DNA of 64,000 nucleotides from an uncultured Bacilli bacterium (GCA_947588685.1 CANPYM010000001.1:64479-128478), one strand, 5' to 3'. Counted from the first letter of the stretch, positions 1 through 9,593 are shown. Program-made: numbers and translations. Notes: generated from the sequence alone by a model not told the origin.

Positions 1-604
1 ATTTATCCTTTAAAGACATTTTAGGATCTAATAATTTAGCAAATTCGACAAAATCTTTAGCTTCTAAAGCTTTATTGTCGACACCCATCGCTGCTAATTC
101 TTTTCTTGATTGTTCTTGCTTTCGATATTCAGCCAATTTCATAAATGTTAAGTTTTCTCGTTTAGATCTTTCTTTATTCGCTAAACGATCTACCTCACGA
201 ACAACTTCATCGAAACCATCTTCAATTATGTCCTTAGCATCTTTTTCAGCTAAAACATCAAGATCATCATCATTTTGTGATGATTCATAATTTGGGATAT
301 CTATGCCTTTCTTTGCATAAAAATCCTTAAATTGGTCAGCTAGTTGATTTAAATCATCAACTCCTGTTCCTTTTTTTAGTACAGATTCTAAATTTCCATA
401 CTTTGAATCATATTCCTTCCTAATTTTCGCCTCTCGACGACGAATCCTTTTATCAAGGATTTCATTTAATTCCTCGGAAGTATATAATTTCTCTGGCATT
501 TTTTCTTCTAGTGTGCTCTCACTATCATCCGTTTCTTCTGTAGTTGGCTCTTCTACATTTTCAGTATTATTTTCTAATACAGATTCTTCGTTTTCTTCAA
601 ACAT
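1..604 (-). CDS. Phage scaffolding-like protein (partial, runs off the left edge)
   Basis: Reverse-strand reading frame from ATG at 604-602 preceded by GGAGG: MFEENEESVLENNTENVEEPTTEETDDSE...; acidic, coiled, gene order after portal. Absent from the ORF track because it lacks an in-window stop. Confidence 0.7.
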   Translation of the reverse strand, partial: MFEENEESVLENNTENVEEPTTEETDDSESTLEEKMPEKLYTSEELNEILDKRIRRREAKIRKEYDSKYGNLESVLKKGTGVDDLNQLADQFKDFYAKKGIDIPNYESSQNDDDLDVLAEKDAKDIIEDGFDEVVREVDRLANKERSKRENLTFMKLAEYRKQEQSRKELAAMGVDNKALEAKDFVEFAKLLDPKMSLKDK

Positions 605-683
605 AAATCCTCCTATTTTTTTATTGTGGGCTTGCTTCCCAACTCCACATCTTTTTTGATAAGGTCATAAGGCTTGGACCAAT

Positions 684-707
684 AAAAAACTCGATAAAAA
701 TATCGAG
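684..707 (-). terminator. Intrinsic terminator of the structured RNA
   Basis: Minus strand CTCGATA-TTTT-TATCGAG-TTTTTT. Confidence 0.85.
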
Positions 708-996
708 TTAATAATCATTGTTTACTGGCACAACAATTAAAGCCTCTATAAATCCCTTACTATAAGTAAAGGACTACAGCTACCGATAAATCGGTGCTAG
801 GACATATCCTACACTTGGTAGGTATGTTTAGTGCCTTTTATAAGCACTGTGAAGATAATAGGACTCCAACCTATACTAGGATAGTTTAACTCTCTATCCC
901 ACCCTTATGTCTAAATCCATAAGTTTCGAGAGGGTGTCAGCCTCCTGTTCTATCGCTATTGAACATATATCTTCACACTACCTATAAAGTAGTGTT
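684..996 (-). ncRNA. Large structured RNA candidate with many hairpins and a terminal intrinsic terminator
   Basis: No ORF. Helices include 975-981/989-995, long-range 848-857/968-977, 947-950/961-964, 904-909/918-923, 879-884/894-899, 830-834/844-848, 802-812/818-827, 782-787/790-795, 755-760/766-772; terminator 690-696/701-707 followed by a U-run on the minus strand. Confidence 0.75.
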
Positions 997-1323
997 TTTA
1001 AAATAGTTTTCAACTATTTCATGAATAATATCATGAGAACATGCACTAATATCACATAAGTTTTCAAGATTTAATGTTTCTAGTTCAAACAAATAATTAT
1101 ATATATAGCAATGCATTAGTTCATGAAGCAAAGTTTGACGTTTCTGGTCTCTATGCATATCTTTATCAAGATATATTACTTGATTTTTCGTAAAAGTAGA
1201 TCCAAAATATTGCCCATAATTTTCAACTTTGCCGTCATAATCTTTTAATATTTTTTTCATTTCATCTTGACTTATTTCTAATATTTTCCATTCACGATTA
1301 TTCATTCTAAATGAATAAGGCAT
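982..1323 (-). CDS. Small phage protein with HExxH zinc-metallopeptidase-like motif
   Basis: LLHELMHCY motif in a 113-aa ORF that overlaps the portal stop. Confidence 0.7.
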   Translation of the reverse strand: MPYSFRMNNREWKILEISQDEMKKILKDYDGKVENYGQYFGSTFTKNQVIYLDKDMHRDQKRQTLLHELMHCYIYNYLFELETLNLENLCDISACSHDIIHEIVENYFKNTTL

Positions 1324-3065
1324 TAAACTTCCTCCATTTCTTCATCTGGTAATTGATTATCTGATTCTGAATTAATTGCCTCTGCTTGTATAGCATCAGC
1401 AATTTGACCAGTTTGTGACTTCAAATCGCTATTAATAAATTGACTTGCTCTTTGTTGCATCAACTGAGCTTTACTATTAATAATTGCAATTTTTTGTTGC
1501 TCTTCTTCCATTAATTTGACAGCTTGTTCAAGTTTTTTCTTTGGCATTGTTGATGTATCATCCAACAAATTAACATATATTTTTAATTCAGATAATTTTT
1601 GAATATTAAACATACCAGCTCTTAGCATATTTTCAATACTTAATTCCTGTGCATATCTATCATATGGACTTCTTGGCGTTATATCGATTTTTACTGATGC
1701 TTGCAAAGCCTCAAGTTCAGTTTTAGATACTTTCTCTAAAACAACTTTTTCTTCACCAGTATTTTCATCTTTAACGACATTTTCTAAAGTTAATTCATCA
1801 TTATTTGCCTTTAAAATATCCAACCAAATACGAGCTAAATCCTCAAGAAAGTTTTTATAACTTTCTTTTTGTTCCGTCATTGGGCTTTGAGCTGCATTTT
1901 GAATAGCTAATATTGCCTTGCCTGATGCAGTTTCTGGATTAACCTGACCAGTCGCGATATCACCTGCTCCGGCTAAATCTCTTGTAACTTGAATCAAATC
2001 ATCTTGCAATTGTTTTACATCTGGTGACATTTGTGACGGTGGAATACGATATAAAACTTTAGCTACATCATCAACGCCCATTCCTGCATCAACTTTAATC
2101 AAACCTCCAACACGATTAATTGCATCTAAGTTTTTAATTTTAGTGACATCTGCAATCGTTTGTGGATATGCTTGATTCTTAACTGTCATAACTCTTCGCA
2201 TTTCAGTTCTATTGACTTCTATTTGATTTGGAATTAAATATCTAACTTCGCATTCGCCTCGTGAAGAGCCTTCTTTTTCTTCCCACAAATAATGAGCTAC
2301 AGGATATAATGAAGTTCCATTATCGGCTTCTTCTTTTATCGTTACATATCTTGATGCAACGCTATAATGAACAGTTCCGTCTTTCTTATACATTTTAATC
2401 AAGATAGTGACACGATCATTTATTTCTTCCTTTGCTTCTTTTGATGAAGTGTCAAATGTATCATTATCACCAATAATCATATCCAATTTATCTTCTTGTA
2501 AGCCTAATGATTTTGCATAAGCTCTTGCATTAGAGATACTCATTCTTTTCCTAATGATGATATAAGGTTGAGACTGGATATCGTCATTATTTTCATCGCC
2601 ATAATAAATATCTACCTTTTTAATAATTTCATTTTCCGGCATTTGTGTCAAAGGATTATAACTAACATAAATAATTCCCTCATCGTTAATGGCTGCATCC
2701 TTAGTAGCTCTTCTGCCCTTATAATCCATTTTGTCTTTTTCCCATATTGCTGATGCTTTTCTGTTTAGCATCTCACAAATCTTCTCAGCGCGAGGACGGA
2801 AGTCTATATTTTCAAAGTTTTGACTAGAATAAACAATTGAATACAAATTGTCATGAATTATTCCGACTTTATAACGAACTATTGGCTTTATAAAGTTTTT
2901 TTGAACAGGTTCAATATCTCCTAACTTAGCATGATCCCACTGATTCCCATTATAAAAACGATAATTTTTTTCGGCATCACTATAAACATGCCAAAGATGA
3001 AAAAAGTTTCTTCCTTTTTCATAAAGCTCCCATATTGGTGTTTCTTTTATTTGTTCAATATCCAT
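1323..3065 (-). CDS. Phage portal protein
   Basis: 580 aa; portal-like N-terminus (YRFYNGNQW...KNFIKPIVRYKVGII), position downstream of large terminase. Confidence 0.85.
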   Translation of the reverse strand: MDIEQIKETPIWELYEKGRNFFHLWHVYSDAEKNYRFYNGNQWDHAKLGDIEPVQKNFIKPIVRYKVGIIHDNLYSIVYSSQNFENIDFRPRAEKICEMLNRKASAIWEKDKMDYKGRRATKDAAINDEGIIYVSYNPLTQMPENEIIKKVDIYYGDENNDDIQSQPYIIIRKRMSISNARAYAKSLGLQEDKLDMIIGDNDTFDTSSKEAKEEINDRVTILIKMYKKDGTVHYSVASRYVTIKEEADNGTSLYPVAHYLWEEKEGSSRGECEVRYLIPNQIEVNRTEMRRVMTVKNQAYPQTIADVTKIKNLDAINRVGGLIKVDAGMGVDDVAKVLYRIPPSQMSPDVKQLQDDLIQVTRDLAGAGDIATGQVNPETASGKAILAIQNAAQSPMTEQKESYKNFLEDLARIWLDILKANNDELTLENVVKDENTGEEKVVLEKVSKTELEALQASVKIDITPRSPYDRYAQELSIENMLRAGMFNIQKLSELKIYVNLLDDTSTMPKKKLEQAVKLMEEEQQKIAIINSKAQLMQQRASQFINSDLKSQTGQIADAIQAEAINSESDNQLPDEEMEEV

Positions 3066-3077
3066 AATTCACCTTCT

Positions 3078-3341
3078 TTATTCAACATCTTTTTGATTTG
3101 CTCCAGTTCCATCATAGTTTTCTATATTTTGCATAATAATACTCGATTTTCTAAGTTCTTCAGCTTGCTGATGCTGTGCAACCTTATTTGAATGAATCTT
3201 AATTGGATTAAGTGTTGGGATTTTCATCTTAGGTCCTTCTATTGACTGATTAGTTAATAATTTTTGTGCCAATCTACACGCAATAAAAAAGCATATCAAA
3301 TTAGACATGCTTACTATTAAAACAATTAAAATAATTTCCAT
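3078..3341 (-). CDS. Small membrane phage protein
   Basis: 87 aa with N-terminal TM segment, between terminase and portal genes. Confidence 0.5.
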   Translation of the reverse strand: MEIILIVLIVSMSNLICFFIACRLAQKLLTNQSIEGPKMKIPTLNPIKIHSNKVAQHQQAEELRKSSIIMQNIENYDGTGANQKDVE

Positions 3342-3350
3342 TGGTTCCTC

Positions 3351-5153
3351 CTAAACAATTGTCATTTCTTCACCATAATCATAACTTTCAGCATTTGAAC
3401 GTTCTGTATTAAATCTAAATGTTGGATTACTTATAATCGGCTCCTCGTTAAATATAACTTGATCTTTAATGTGATGAGCAATTGCAAGTCCCATCATTTG
3501 ATCATCATGTCCACCCTCTGGAGCTTCTATCCTATTATTCTCATTTTTTATAATTGATAGCAGTTCTTCCAAGGTATCTAAATCATTAATTAACTCTGGA
3601 TGATTTCTAACAATTTCAACAAGCCTACTAAGTATAACAGGTCTTGTTATTTGTGTCGTTTTAAATCCAAATTTCTTTTCTTTTTTCTTTGTATAATAAT
3701 CAGTATGTTCTCGAACATATTGATTATAATAACCTAGTTCTTGAAGTTTTATTACTGGATATGTATCAAAATTAGTTTCAATTCCAATTAAGGCATTGTT
3801 ATAATACTTTCCTAAACAATACATTTGCTTTGTATACAGATCAGGATCAAATTGATGCTTTAATACAGCTGCTTGATTTCCAGTTCTTGCATCTAACACA
3901 TGCCCTGTATAATAATCAGATCCATCACCAGCTGTATCGCCACCAATACAATATTTTGTAATATGTGGTGTATCTGGTAATTGATATATCTTTATAAATC
4001 CGTTTCTATCATTAACCCATCTAATATTTGATATTTGATAGCCATAAGGTTTAGTTTCATCATAGTCATATTCAAAATATCCAATTTTAAGTGGTTTACT
4101 TAAACTTGATATTCTGTTTGCAATAGTTTCACTATCAAAGGCTGGATTTCCACTCATCAAAAAGGCTTCTTTTGGAAAACATGGATATTCTTGTTTGATT
4201 AAATCTTTATCGATATATCCTTCATATTTTTTAAAGTACCAATAAAGCTGTTCTGGAATTAATTTATATGAATCTTTCAATAATCTTAGTCTTTCCCAAA
4301 TCCACTCATTTTTTAATTCTATTTTCTTGAGAAAAGATTCTTTTTCTGCTTCTGATGGAAAATCTAAACGATACTCTGTTGTTTTCCACCATTCAAAGAA
4401 AACATTTATGTAAGATCCACTGTCCCATAATTTTTGATAATCATTATAACCATTGGCTGTTGTTTCATAAAACTCTAGGCAACCTTTTGTAAAAGCTTCA
4501 CCTATTGCTGCTAAAATTGATGACATACCATTCTTCCAGAAAGCACATTCGCTACCGTGAAAAAAGTTTATTGTTCTTGAACGTCCTACATTATCAGTAG
4601 CTGTATCAACTTCCCAACTAGAGTTTAAAACTTCAAACATAAATTGTTTTTTATTATTAAACTTTTCTGTTGGCTTCAATTTTTCTGGTAACTGAGAAAA
4701 AGGATATTTGGCCTTATTTTGAAATATAACTTCTGCGTTCTTTGCAACATCAGCAAGTGTAAATCCTGAAAAGTTTGGATTTAATAAAGAACAACTTAAT
4801 TGATAAGCTGTTAAAAATGATGTTATTCCTTGTTGACGACCCTTTAAAATTAAAAAGGCGAGTCTTGTAATTAACCCATCTTTATATTTTTGCTTATTAT
4901 CGTTAATTATTTCGCATAAAGCTTTCTGAACTTCATTCAAGAAAAAAGGAACAACATTTTGTTCCTTATCAACAATAACAAATTCAAGTTCAATGAATTT
5001 TTCTGGATATAATCTGATTTCATCTAACAATTCTTTATGGTCATAAATCTCATTGGCAATAGCTGAACGGAGCTTATTATCAAACTCTAAGTCCTTATCC
5101 TGCTTCCACTTCTCTTTTCGGATGTTGATAAGTTCATCAATCGTATAACTCAT
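3351..5153 (-). CDS. Phage terminase large subunit
   Basis: 600 aa; terminase-like ATPase/nuclease features (FLILKGRQQGITSFLTAYQLSCSLL; GGDTAGDGSDYYTGHVLDARTG; GGHDDQMMGLAIA). Confidence 0.9.
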   Translation of the reverse strand: MSYTIDELINIRKEKWKQDKDLEFDNKLRSAIANEIYDHKELLDEIRLYPEKFIELEFVIVDKEQNVVPFFLNEVQKALCEIINDNKQKYKDGLITRLAFLILKGRQQGITSFLTAYQLSCSLLNPNFSGFTLADVAKNAEVIFQNKAKYPFSQLPEKLKPTEKFNNKKQFMFEVLNSSWEVDTATDNVGRSRTINFFHGSECAFWKNGMSSILAAIGEAFTKGCLEFYETTANGYNDYQKLWDSGSYINVFFEWWKTTEYRLDFPSEAEKESFLKKIELKNEWIWERLRLLKDSYKLIPEQLYWYFKKYEGYIDKDLIKQEYPCFPKEAFLMSGNPAFDSETIANRISSLSKPLKIGYFEYDYDETKPYGYQISNIRWVNDRNGFIKIYQLPDTPHITKYCIGGDTAGDGSDYYTGHVLDARTGNQAAVLKHQFDPDLYTKQMYCLGKYYNNALIGIETNFDTYPVIKLQELGYYNQYVREHTDYYTKKKEKKFGFKTTQITRPVILSRLVEIVRNHPELINDLDTLEELLSIIKNENNRIEAPEGGHDDQMMGLAIAHHIKDQVIFNEEPIISNPTFRFNTERSNAESYDYGEEMTIV

Positions 5154-5500
5154 TTAATATCTTTCAATAAGTCCTCTAACTTGCAATCAGCGTTAGCAAC
5201 TTTTTCAATAGGTTTCTCGCCAATTGTATCTCTTATTGTGATAAAGGCATAAGTGTCACCCTTAGCTGCTTTTTTAACTAGAGCTGTACTAATTCGTTTA
5301 TTATAATTCTTAGAAGATAGGATAGCAATAAGCTCGTTGGCTAGAGTTTTTCGTTCTCTTGCTTTGGCTTGTGAGGCCTTTCCAGCTTTAGAAGCCCATT
5401 CTCGACGTTGTTCCGGAGTCGTATTTTGATATTGAACAAGGTTTTGAATATTCCCTTTTCGTTTACCTTTTTTCTTTGTTTTACTTGCCATTTTTAACAC
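5150..5500 (-). CDS. Terminase small subunit-like protein
   Basis: 116 aa, basic N-terminus, directly upstream of and overlapping the large terminase; likely start at MASK (5491) after AGGAAG. Confidence 0.65.
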   Translation of the reverse strand: MLKMASKTKKKGKRKGNIQNLVQYQNTTPEQRREWASKAGKASQAKARERKTLANELIAILSSKNYNKRISTALVKKAAKGDTYAFITIRDTIGEKPIEKVANADCKLEDLLKDIK

Positions 5501-5513
5501 TTCCTATTTCATC

Positions 5514-5537
5514 AAAAAAAGCCCTAATTTCGGACTT
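5514..5537 (-). terminator. Leader terminator between a late promoter and the terminase genes
   Basis: Minus strand AAGTCC-GAAATTA-GGGCTT-TTTTT. Confidence 0.7.
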
Positions 5538-5591
5538 TATTTTTTTGACATATAACTTTTCGAATTATTTTTTTTAAACTCTTACGCTTAC

Positions 5592-5620
5592 AATATACCA
5601 CAAATTGAAAGTATCATCAA
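5592..5620 (-). promoter_or_regulatory. Putative phage late promoter
   Basis: Minus strand TTGATG (5620-5615), N17, TATATT (5597-5592); the -35 lies inside a 10-bp repeat array. Confidence 0.55.
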
Positions 5621-5650
5621 GTATCATTTGGTATCATTTGGTATCATCTT
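5611..5650. repeat. Four tandem 10-bp direct repeats (GTATCATYWR)
   Basis: gtatcatcaa gtatcatttg gtatcatttg gtatcatctt at 5611, 5621, 5631, 5641. Confidence 0.85.
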
Positions 5651-6067
5651 TTGCAAAAATTCAATTTCGGAAGTTTTTTTTAATCGTTTGGTGTGCGCAA
5701 TTGAAAAAGATAATGCCTTTGCGACCTTTGAAATTGGCATGAAGTCTAAATAATAAAATTGAATTATTTTTCTACTTCTTTTTTTTGAAAGACGTTCTAT
5801 TTCTTTCATATGAGTTTCTCGAAGATGATTTTTCTCTAACTCTTTTTTTTCAATTTTTCTTTCTAACTTGAATATTTCATCAAGATGATCTTCAATGCCA
5901 ACATGATGAGAAGAAGACTTAATAAAATCTTCATATGTTTGTCCAGAAATATCGTACAGCTTATCTTTTTTAAATTGTAGTTCGAAAAACATTGATTTTA
6001 TATCTTCGCAAACTTCAAAATATTTTTTAAAATGATTTTTTAATATATTTTCTTCATTCATAACCAC
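5624..6067 (-). CDS. Sigma-70 region 4-like / ArpU-like late transcription regulator
   Basis: C-terminal helix-turn-helix RKIIQFYYLDFMPISKVAKALSFSIAHTKRLKK; upstream of the terminase operon. Confidence 0.7.
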   Translation of the reverse strand: MVMNEENILKNHFKKYFEVCEDIKSMFFELQFKKDKLYDISGQTYEDFIKSSSHHVGIEDHLDEIFKLERKIEKKELEKNHLRETHMKEIERLSKKRSRKIIQFYYLDFMPISKVAKALSFSIAHTKRLKKTSEIEFLQKMIPNDTK

Positions 6068-6317
6068 ACCTCTTTCTATTCAAAATCATTCCTTAAAATC
6101 GTTTTTTTCTCTTTCTTGATAATCTTATATTATCAATAATCAAAAATTTTTTAATAAAGTCTTTAATTTTAAAGGCTAAAATTATATTTTTTATAAGAAA
6201 ATAGTTTTTATACTTTTTTAATGTTTTTTTGCTCAACTTTTTAAAGGTTTTTTAAATAACATTTTTTCTAAAATGATCATTTCAAATTAGACTTTATTAT
6301 TGCACAATTCGAAGCAA

Positions 6318-6524
6318 TCAGTTAACCTCTAAAATAAGTCTATCAGCTAAAATATTTCTATATTCAATCATGCAATCTCTTTGGTTCAACAGTAATTCTT
6401 TTTTTCGCTCTAATTTTTCATTTTCTTCTTTTGTTTTTGGCATGTTATCCAAAAGATCATTTAATCTACCAATTTTTTCTGACAAGTCTATTAATTCTTC
6501 TATCATTCTCTCTTTATAATTCAT
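6318..6524 (-). CDS. Small phage protein
   Basis: 68-aa coiled-coil ORF with RBS in early gene cluster. Confidence 0.5.
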   Translation of the reverse strand: MNYKERMIEELIDLSEKIGRLNDLLDNMPKTKEENEKLERKKELLLNQRDCMIEYRNILADRLILEVN

Positions 6525-6535
6525 ATAAATACCTC

Positions 6536-6748
6536 CTATTCATGATAATTTATTCCTTTATCATCATCATCTAAGCAAACTAAAACTTTATAATTTCCAA
6601 TACGAGATTTTGACATTTTCTTTAAATGTGCTGGTGTTTGATAGTAAAGCACCGTTTTTTTTGTAACACCTAGATATTTAGCAATTTCCGTTATTGTGCC
6701 GATAATTAATAATTTTTCTCCTTTATACATTGCATATTCTTTAGCCAT
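6536..6748 (-). CDS. Small phage DNA-binding protein
   Basis: HTH-like EIAKYLGVTKKTVLYYQTPAHLKK. Confidence 0.6.
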   Translation of the reverse strand: MAKEYAMYKGEKLLIIGTITEIAKYLGVTKKTVLYYQTPAHLKKMSKSRIGNYKVLVCLDDDDKGINYHE

Positions 6749-7016
6749 AAAATCCCGACTCCTTACATTGCTGAATTATCGCCTCTAACTGATTCAAAGG
6801 GATACTCTTTGGATAAAAAGTATAATCATGATGTAAATTGAAATAATCATCATAACATCCAATACGAACTTCTCTCTTAACAATCCAAAATTCATAATAT
6901 GAATAAACATTTCTAGACTTTTTCTTAACATACTCAATAAGATAAATATCATCTTTATCATTTTTGTAAATGATTTGTTTATATCCACACTTAGAAAACA
7001 TTTCTTTAGCATTCAT
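6741..7016 (-). CDS. Phage hypothetical protein
   Basis: 91-aa ORF, overlapping gene organisation. Confidence 0.5.
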   Translation of the reverse strand: MNAKEMFSKCGYKQIIYKNDKDDIYLIEYVKKKSRNVYSYYEFWIVKREVRIGCYDDYFNLHHDYTFYPKSIPLNQLEAIIQQCKESGFYG

Positions 7017-7022
7017 TATTCA

Positions 7023-7304
7023 TTATTCCTTTGGCATTTCATAAACCGTAGTATTTTCTACTAAACATGGATACCCATCACTATCCCATTGAAGTATATT
7101 ATTTTCTAATTTGTTTTGTATATTATTTAGTACTTCCAACGCTCTTTCTTTTGAACTGTAAGCGCCTAATGTAAAAGATGTATTCATTTTAAAAGTAAAC
7201 AATCTTCTTGCTTCATTTATTTTTCCATCATTTTCACAACCTAAACTAATATTATCAATTTTCATTAAAAACTCTCTATCTTGACTTCGTATCCATAAAT
7301 TCAT
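7023..7304 (-). CDS. Phage hypothetical protein
   Basis: 93-aa ORF in tightly packed cluster. Confidence 0.5.
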   Translation of the reverse strand: MNLWIRSQDREFLMKIDNISLGCENDGKINEARRLFTFKMNTSFTLGAYSSKERALEVLNNIQNKLENNILQWDSDGYPCLVENTTVYEMPKE

Positions 7305-7306
7305 AG

Positions 7307-7714
7307 CTAATTATTCACCACCTTATAACAATAGTTTTCAAATTGTTCTTTAGTTAATATTGTTTCAATTTCAGAATCAAAATATATATGTTCATCTACT
7401 GTTTCAATTCCATCATCTACTTCATTAACACCAGTATCTGCATCATCATCAATATACTCAAAATTACAATTAATTTTTTCTACTCTGCTGCCGTTAACAT
7501 AATCTCCAACTTCAATTAAATCGATAATACAAGGACTTGCTTTTAAAACAACATCTTCAATTTCACAATCAAAAACAACATCTGCTATATCACCAGTCCA
7601 TAACTCACCATCCAACTTATCAAATTCATGGAGATTGTTAACGTTATCATAATTTCCTAAATATTTTGAAATGCCTAATGGTGTCCTAACATACATGCCA
7701 GATTTTAATTTCAT
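7307..7714 (-). CDS. Phage hypothetical protein
   Basis: Internal start MKLKSGMYVRTPLGI after a GGAG RBS is preferred over the longer ORF starting at 7795. Confidence 0.6.
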   Translation of the reverse strand: MKLKSGMYVRTPLGISKYLGNYDNVNNLHEFDKLDGELWTGDIADVVFDCEIEDVVLKASPCIIDLIEVGDYVNGSRVEKINCNFEYIDDDADTGVNEVDDGIETVDEHIYFDSEIETILTKEQFENYCYKVVNN

Positions 7715-7757
7715 TTTGCGTCTCCTTTCACATAGTCTAGAACTACTTGAAAATCCA

Positions 7758-7988
7758 CTATTGTTTTTTAAAAAATGAAATTTCCCAACCATCATTAGTT
7801 GTTTTTCTTATTTCACATATTTTACCTTTACATTGTTTTATCTTATCTTCCAAAAGAGAAATAAGTTGTTGTTTTTCACATTGTAGTTTATATATTTCTT
7901 CAACAAAATGTATTCTTCTATATTGTTCTGTTCTTTTATAAATTTGTTCTATATCTTCTACCATTTTATTTTTCCTCCAAACGTTCAA
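7758..7988 (-). CDS. Phage hypothetical coiled-coil protein
   Basis: 76-aa ORF. Confidence 0.45.
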   Translation of the reverse strand: MNVWRKNKMVEDIEQIYKRTEQYRRIHFVEEIYKLQCEKQQLISLLEDKIKQCKGKICEIRKTTNDGWEISFFKKQ

Positions 7989-8208
7989 CTATTTTTTTAA
8001 TTAAGTTTAATTCTTTTGCATCAAAACCACCATCAATGCGAATATATTTTCTTCTATAATAAATATGAATATACTTTATTAAAAAACCATCTCCACTTAC
8101 CGAGTTACATAATTGGAATAAATGGCTACTAGGATAATAATCGCAATCGTACCCTAATTTTTTAAACTCTTTTATAATATCTTCAAATTCTTTAACCATT
8201 TTCATCAA
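7966..8208 (-). CDS. Phage hypothetical protein
   Basis: 80-aa ORF overlapping its neighbours. Confidence 0.45.
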   Translation of the reverse strand: MMKMVKEFEDIIKEFKKLGYDCDYYPSSHLFQLCNSVSGDGFLIKYIHIYYRRKYIRIDGGFDAKELNLIKKIVERLEEK

Positions 8209-8419
8209 CCTTTTCTTTTAAGTATTTTTGATTTTTGATAAGTTGATTAAGTGTTTCAAAAATAATTTTTTCTCTTGAAGTTATTGTATAAATATGTTTC
8301 CCACTTTCATTGTTATATTTTAAAAATATTTGCCCTTTTATTTTTTCTTTTCTTTCACTTCTAATTTTTCTATATTTTTTCTTATCTGTTTTAAAATATT
8401 TGACATACTCTACCTCCAA
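8192..8419 (-). CDS. Phage hypothetical protein
   Basis: 75-aa ORF. Confidence 0.45.
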   Translation of the reverse strand: MEVEYVKYFKTDKKKYRKIRSERKEKIKGQIFLKYNNESGKHIYTITSREKIIFETLNQLIKNQKYLKEKVDENG

Positions 8420-8691
8420 TAAAATCTACTTAATATCCAATAACCTATTCTTCTAACAAAGCCTTCATTTGATGACAAATCACAATCTTTGCATCGGCTT
8501 TTAAATAAACCTAGCCGATATAATCGATTATGAGCTATCCATTCGTTTAAGCAAGATGTGATGGAACGATCTATTAATTCTAAATCTAATTTTGCTAAAA
8601 ATCTTATCATTTCATCTTTTGATAGAACAAAATATGAATTTTGTATTTTAATATTATTTGTTTTAGGATTAAAACTTGATGTTACGATCAT
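8410..8691 (-). CDS. Phage hypothetical protein
   Basis: 93-aa ORF. Confidence 0.45.
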   Translation of the reverse strand: MIVTSSFNPKTNNIKIQNSYFVLSKDEMIRFLAKLDLELIDRSITSCLNEWIAHNRLYRLGLFKSRCKDCDLSSNEGFVRRIGYWILSRFYWR

Positions 8692-8750
8692 CTAAATCAG
8701 CCTCCTTTTTTGTTTATCATTATTACGATAATAATTTAAAAAAATATGAA

Positions 8751-9593
8751 TTAAAACTTAACTTCCTTAAGTTTGTCTTGTTTTTGATCTATTCCTAATC
8801 TGGTATAAAGCTTTGTAGTTTCTAAACTAGAATGACCTAAATAATCAGCCAGTGTGGTAACTTCTCCAGGATATGCTTCTAAAAATCTAACTGCAAAATA
8901 ATGTCTAAATGCATGAGGATGAACTTTAGAAAGTTTAATCTTCGAATATCCAGCTACTTTTTTTAAAGCCTTTCTAATAGAATCTGGTTTTAATGGTTGA
9001 TGATTTTTTCCTTGGAAAATATATCCTGAATAAATATGATTTTCTCGTGCAAAACGTCTTAAATCAGCTAGCAAAGATTTATTTATTATGATAATTCTCT
9101 CTTTATTTTTAAACCTTATTGAAAGATTAGATTTTAAATCCTCAACTTTAAAAAATCTTAATTCACCAACTCTAATGCCTGTTTCCCCTAAAACTCTTAA
9201 TATCATATAATTTCTTATATCGCCTTTAGATTTAGCACACCTAAGTAATCGATGATAATCAGAATATGAAATATATTCCTCTATATAATTTTTTCTTTGT
9301 GTCTTATATAATTTGACTTTAAGATCATCATAACCAATAAAGCTTAAAAACTTATTTATAGAAACAATATAATTATTAGCTGTTGTCGAGCTGTATTTAT
9401 CTATCTCTATAATTTTTTTCTTATATTCTTTAACAGTGTCTTTTGATATACCTTTCTGATCAACGAAAGAAATAAAAGAGATGATATTTATTTTGTACCT
9501 TTTAATCGTGTTTAAAGACAATTCTTCTTCACTTAATTTTTTTAGCCAATCAGTTAATTGTCTATTTAATTCATCACTTTTAAAAGTTTTCAT
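8751..9593 (-). CDS. Tyrosine recombinase (XerC/D-like), internal to the prophage
   Basis: Catalytic motifs TGIRVGEL, HAFRHYFA, GHSS, TTKLYTR. Confidence 0.9.
   Translation of the reverse strand: MKTFKSDELNRQLTDWLKKLSEEELSLNTIKRYKINIISFISFVDQKGISKDTVKEYKKKIIEIDKYSSTTANNYIVSINKFLSFIGYDDLKVKLYKTQRKNYIEEYISYSDYHRLLRCAKSKGDIRNYMILRVLGETGIRVGELRFFKVEDLKSNLSIRFKNKERIIIINKSLLADLRRFARENHIYSGYIFQGKNHQPLKPDSIRKALKKVAGYSKIKLSKVHPHAFRHYFAVRFLEAYPGEVTTLADYLGHSSLETTKLYTRLGIDQKQDKLKEVKF

Noticed and set aside
75-290. Plus-strand ORF in the track
   Set aside because: Antisense to the truncated scaffold reading frame, which has RBS, operon position and coding character.
684-996. Group I intron, T-box or tRNA-like element
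   Set aside because: No recognisable T-box GGUGG-N-ACCGCG sequence, no anticodon arm/acceptor pairing and no flanking split gene or homing endonuclease ORF that would fit an intron.
684-996. Assigning the RNA to ROOL or GOLLD
   Set aside because: Phage context fits but the length is much shorter and I cannot check consensus without a covariance search.
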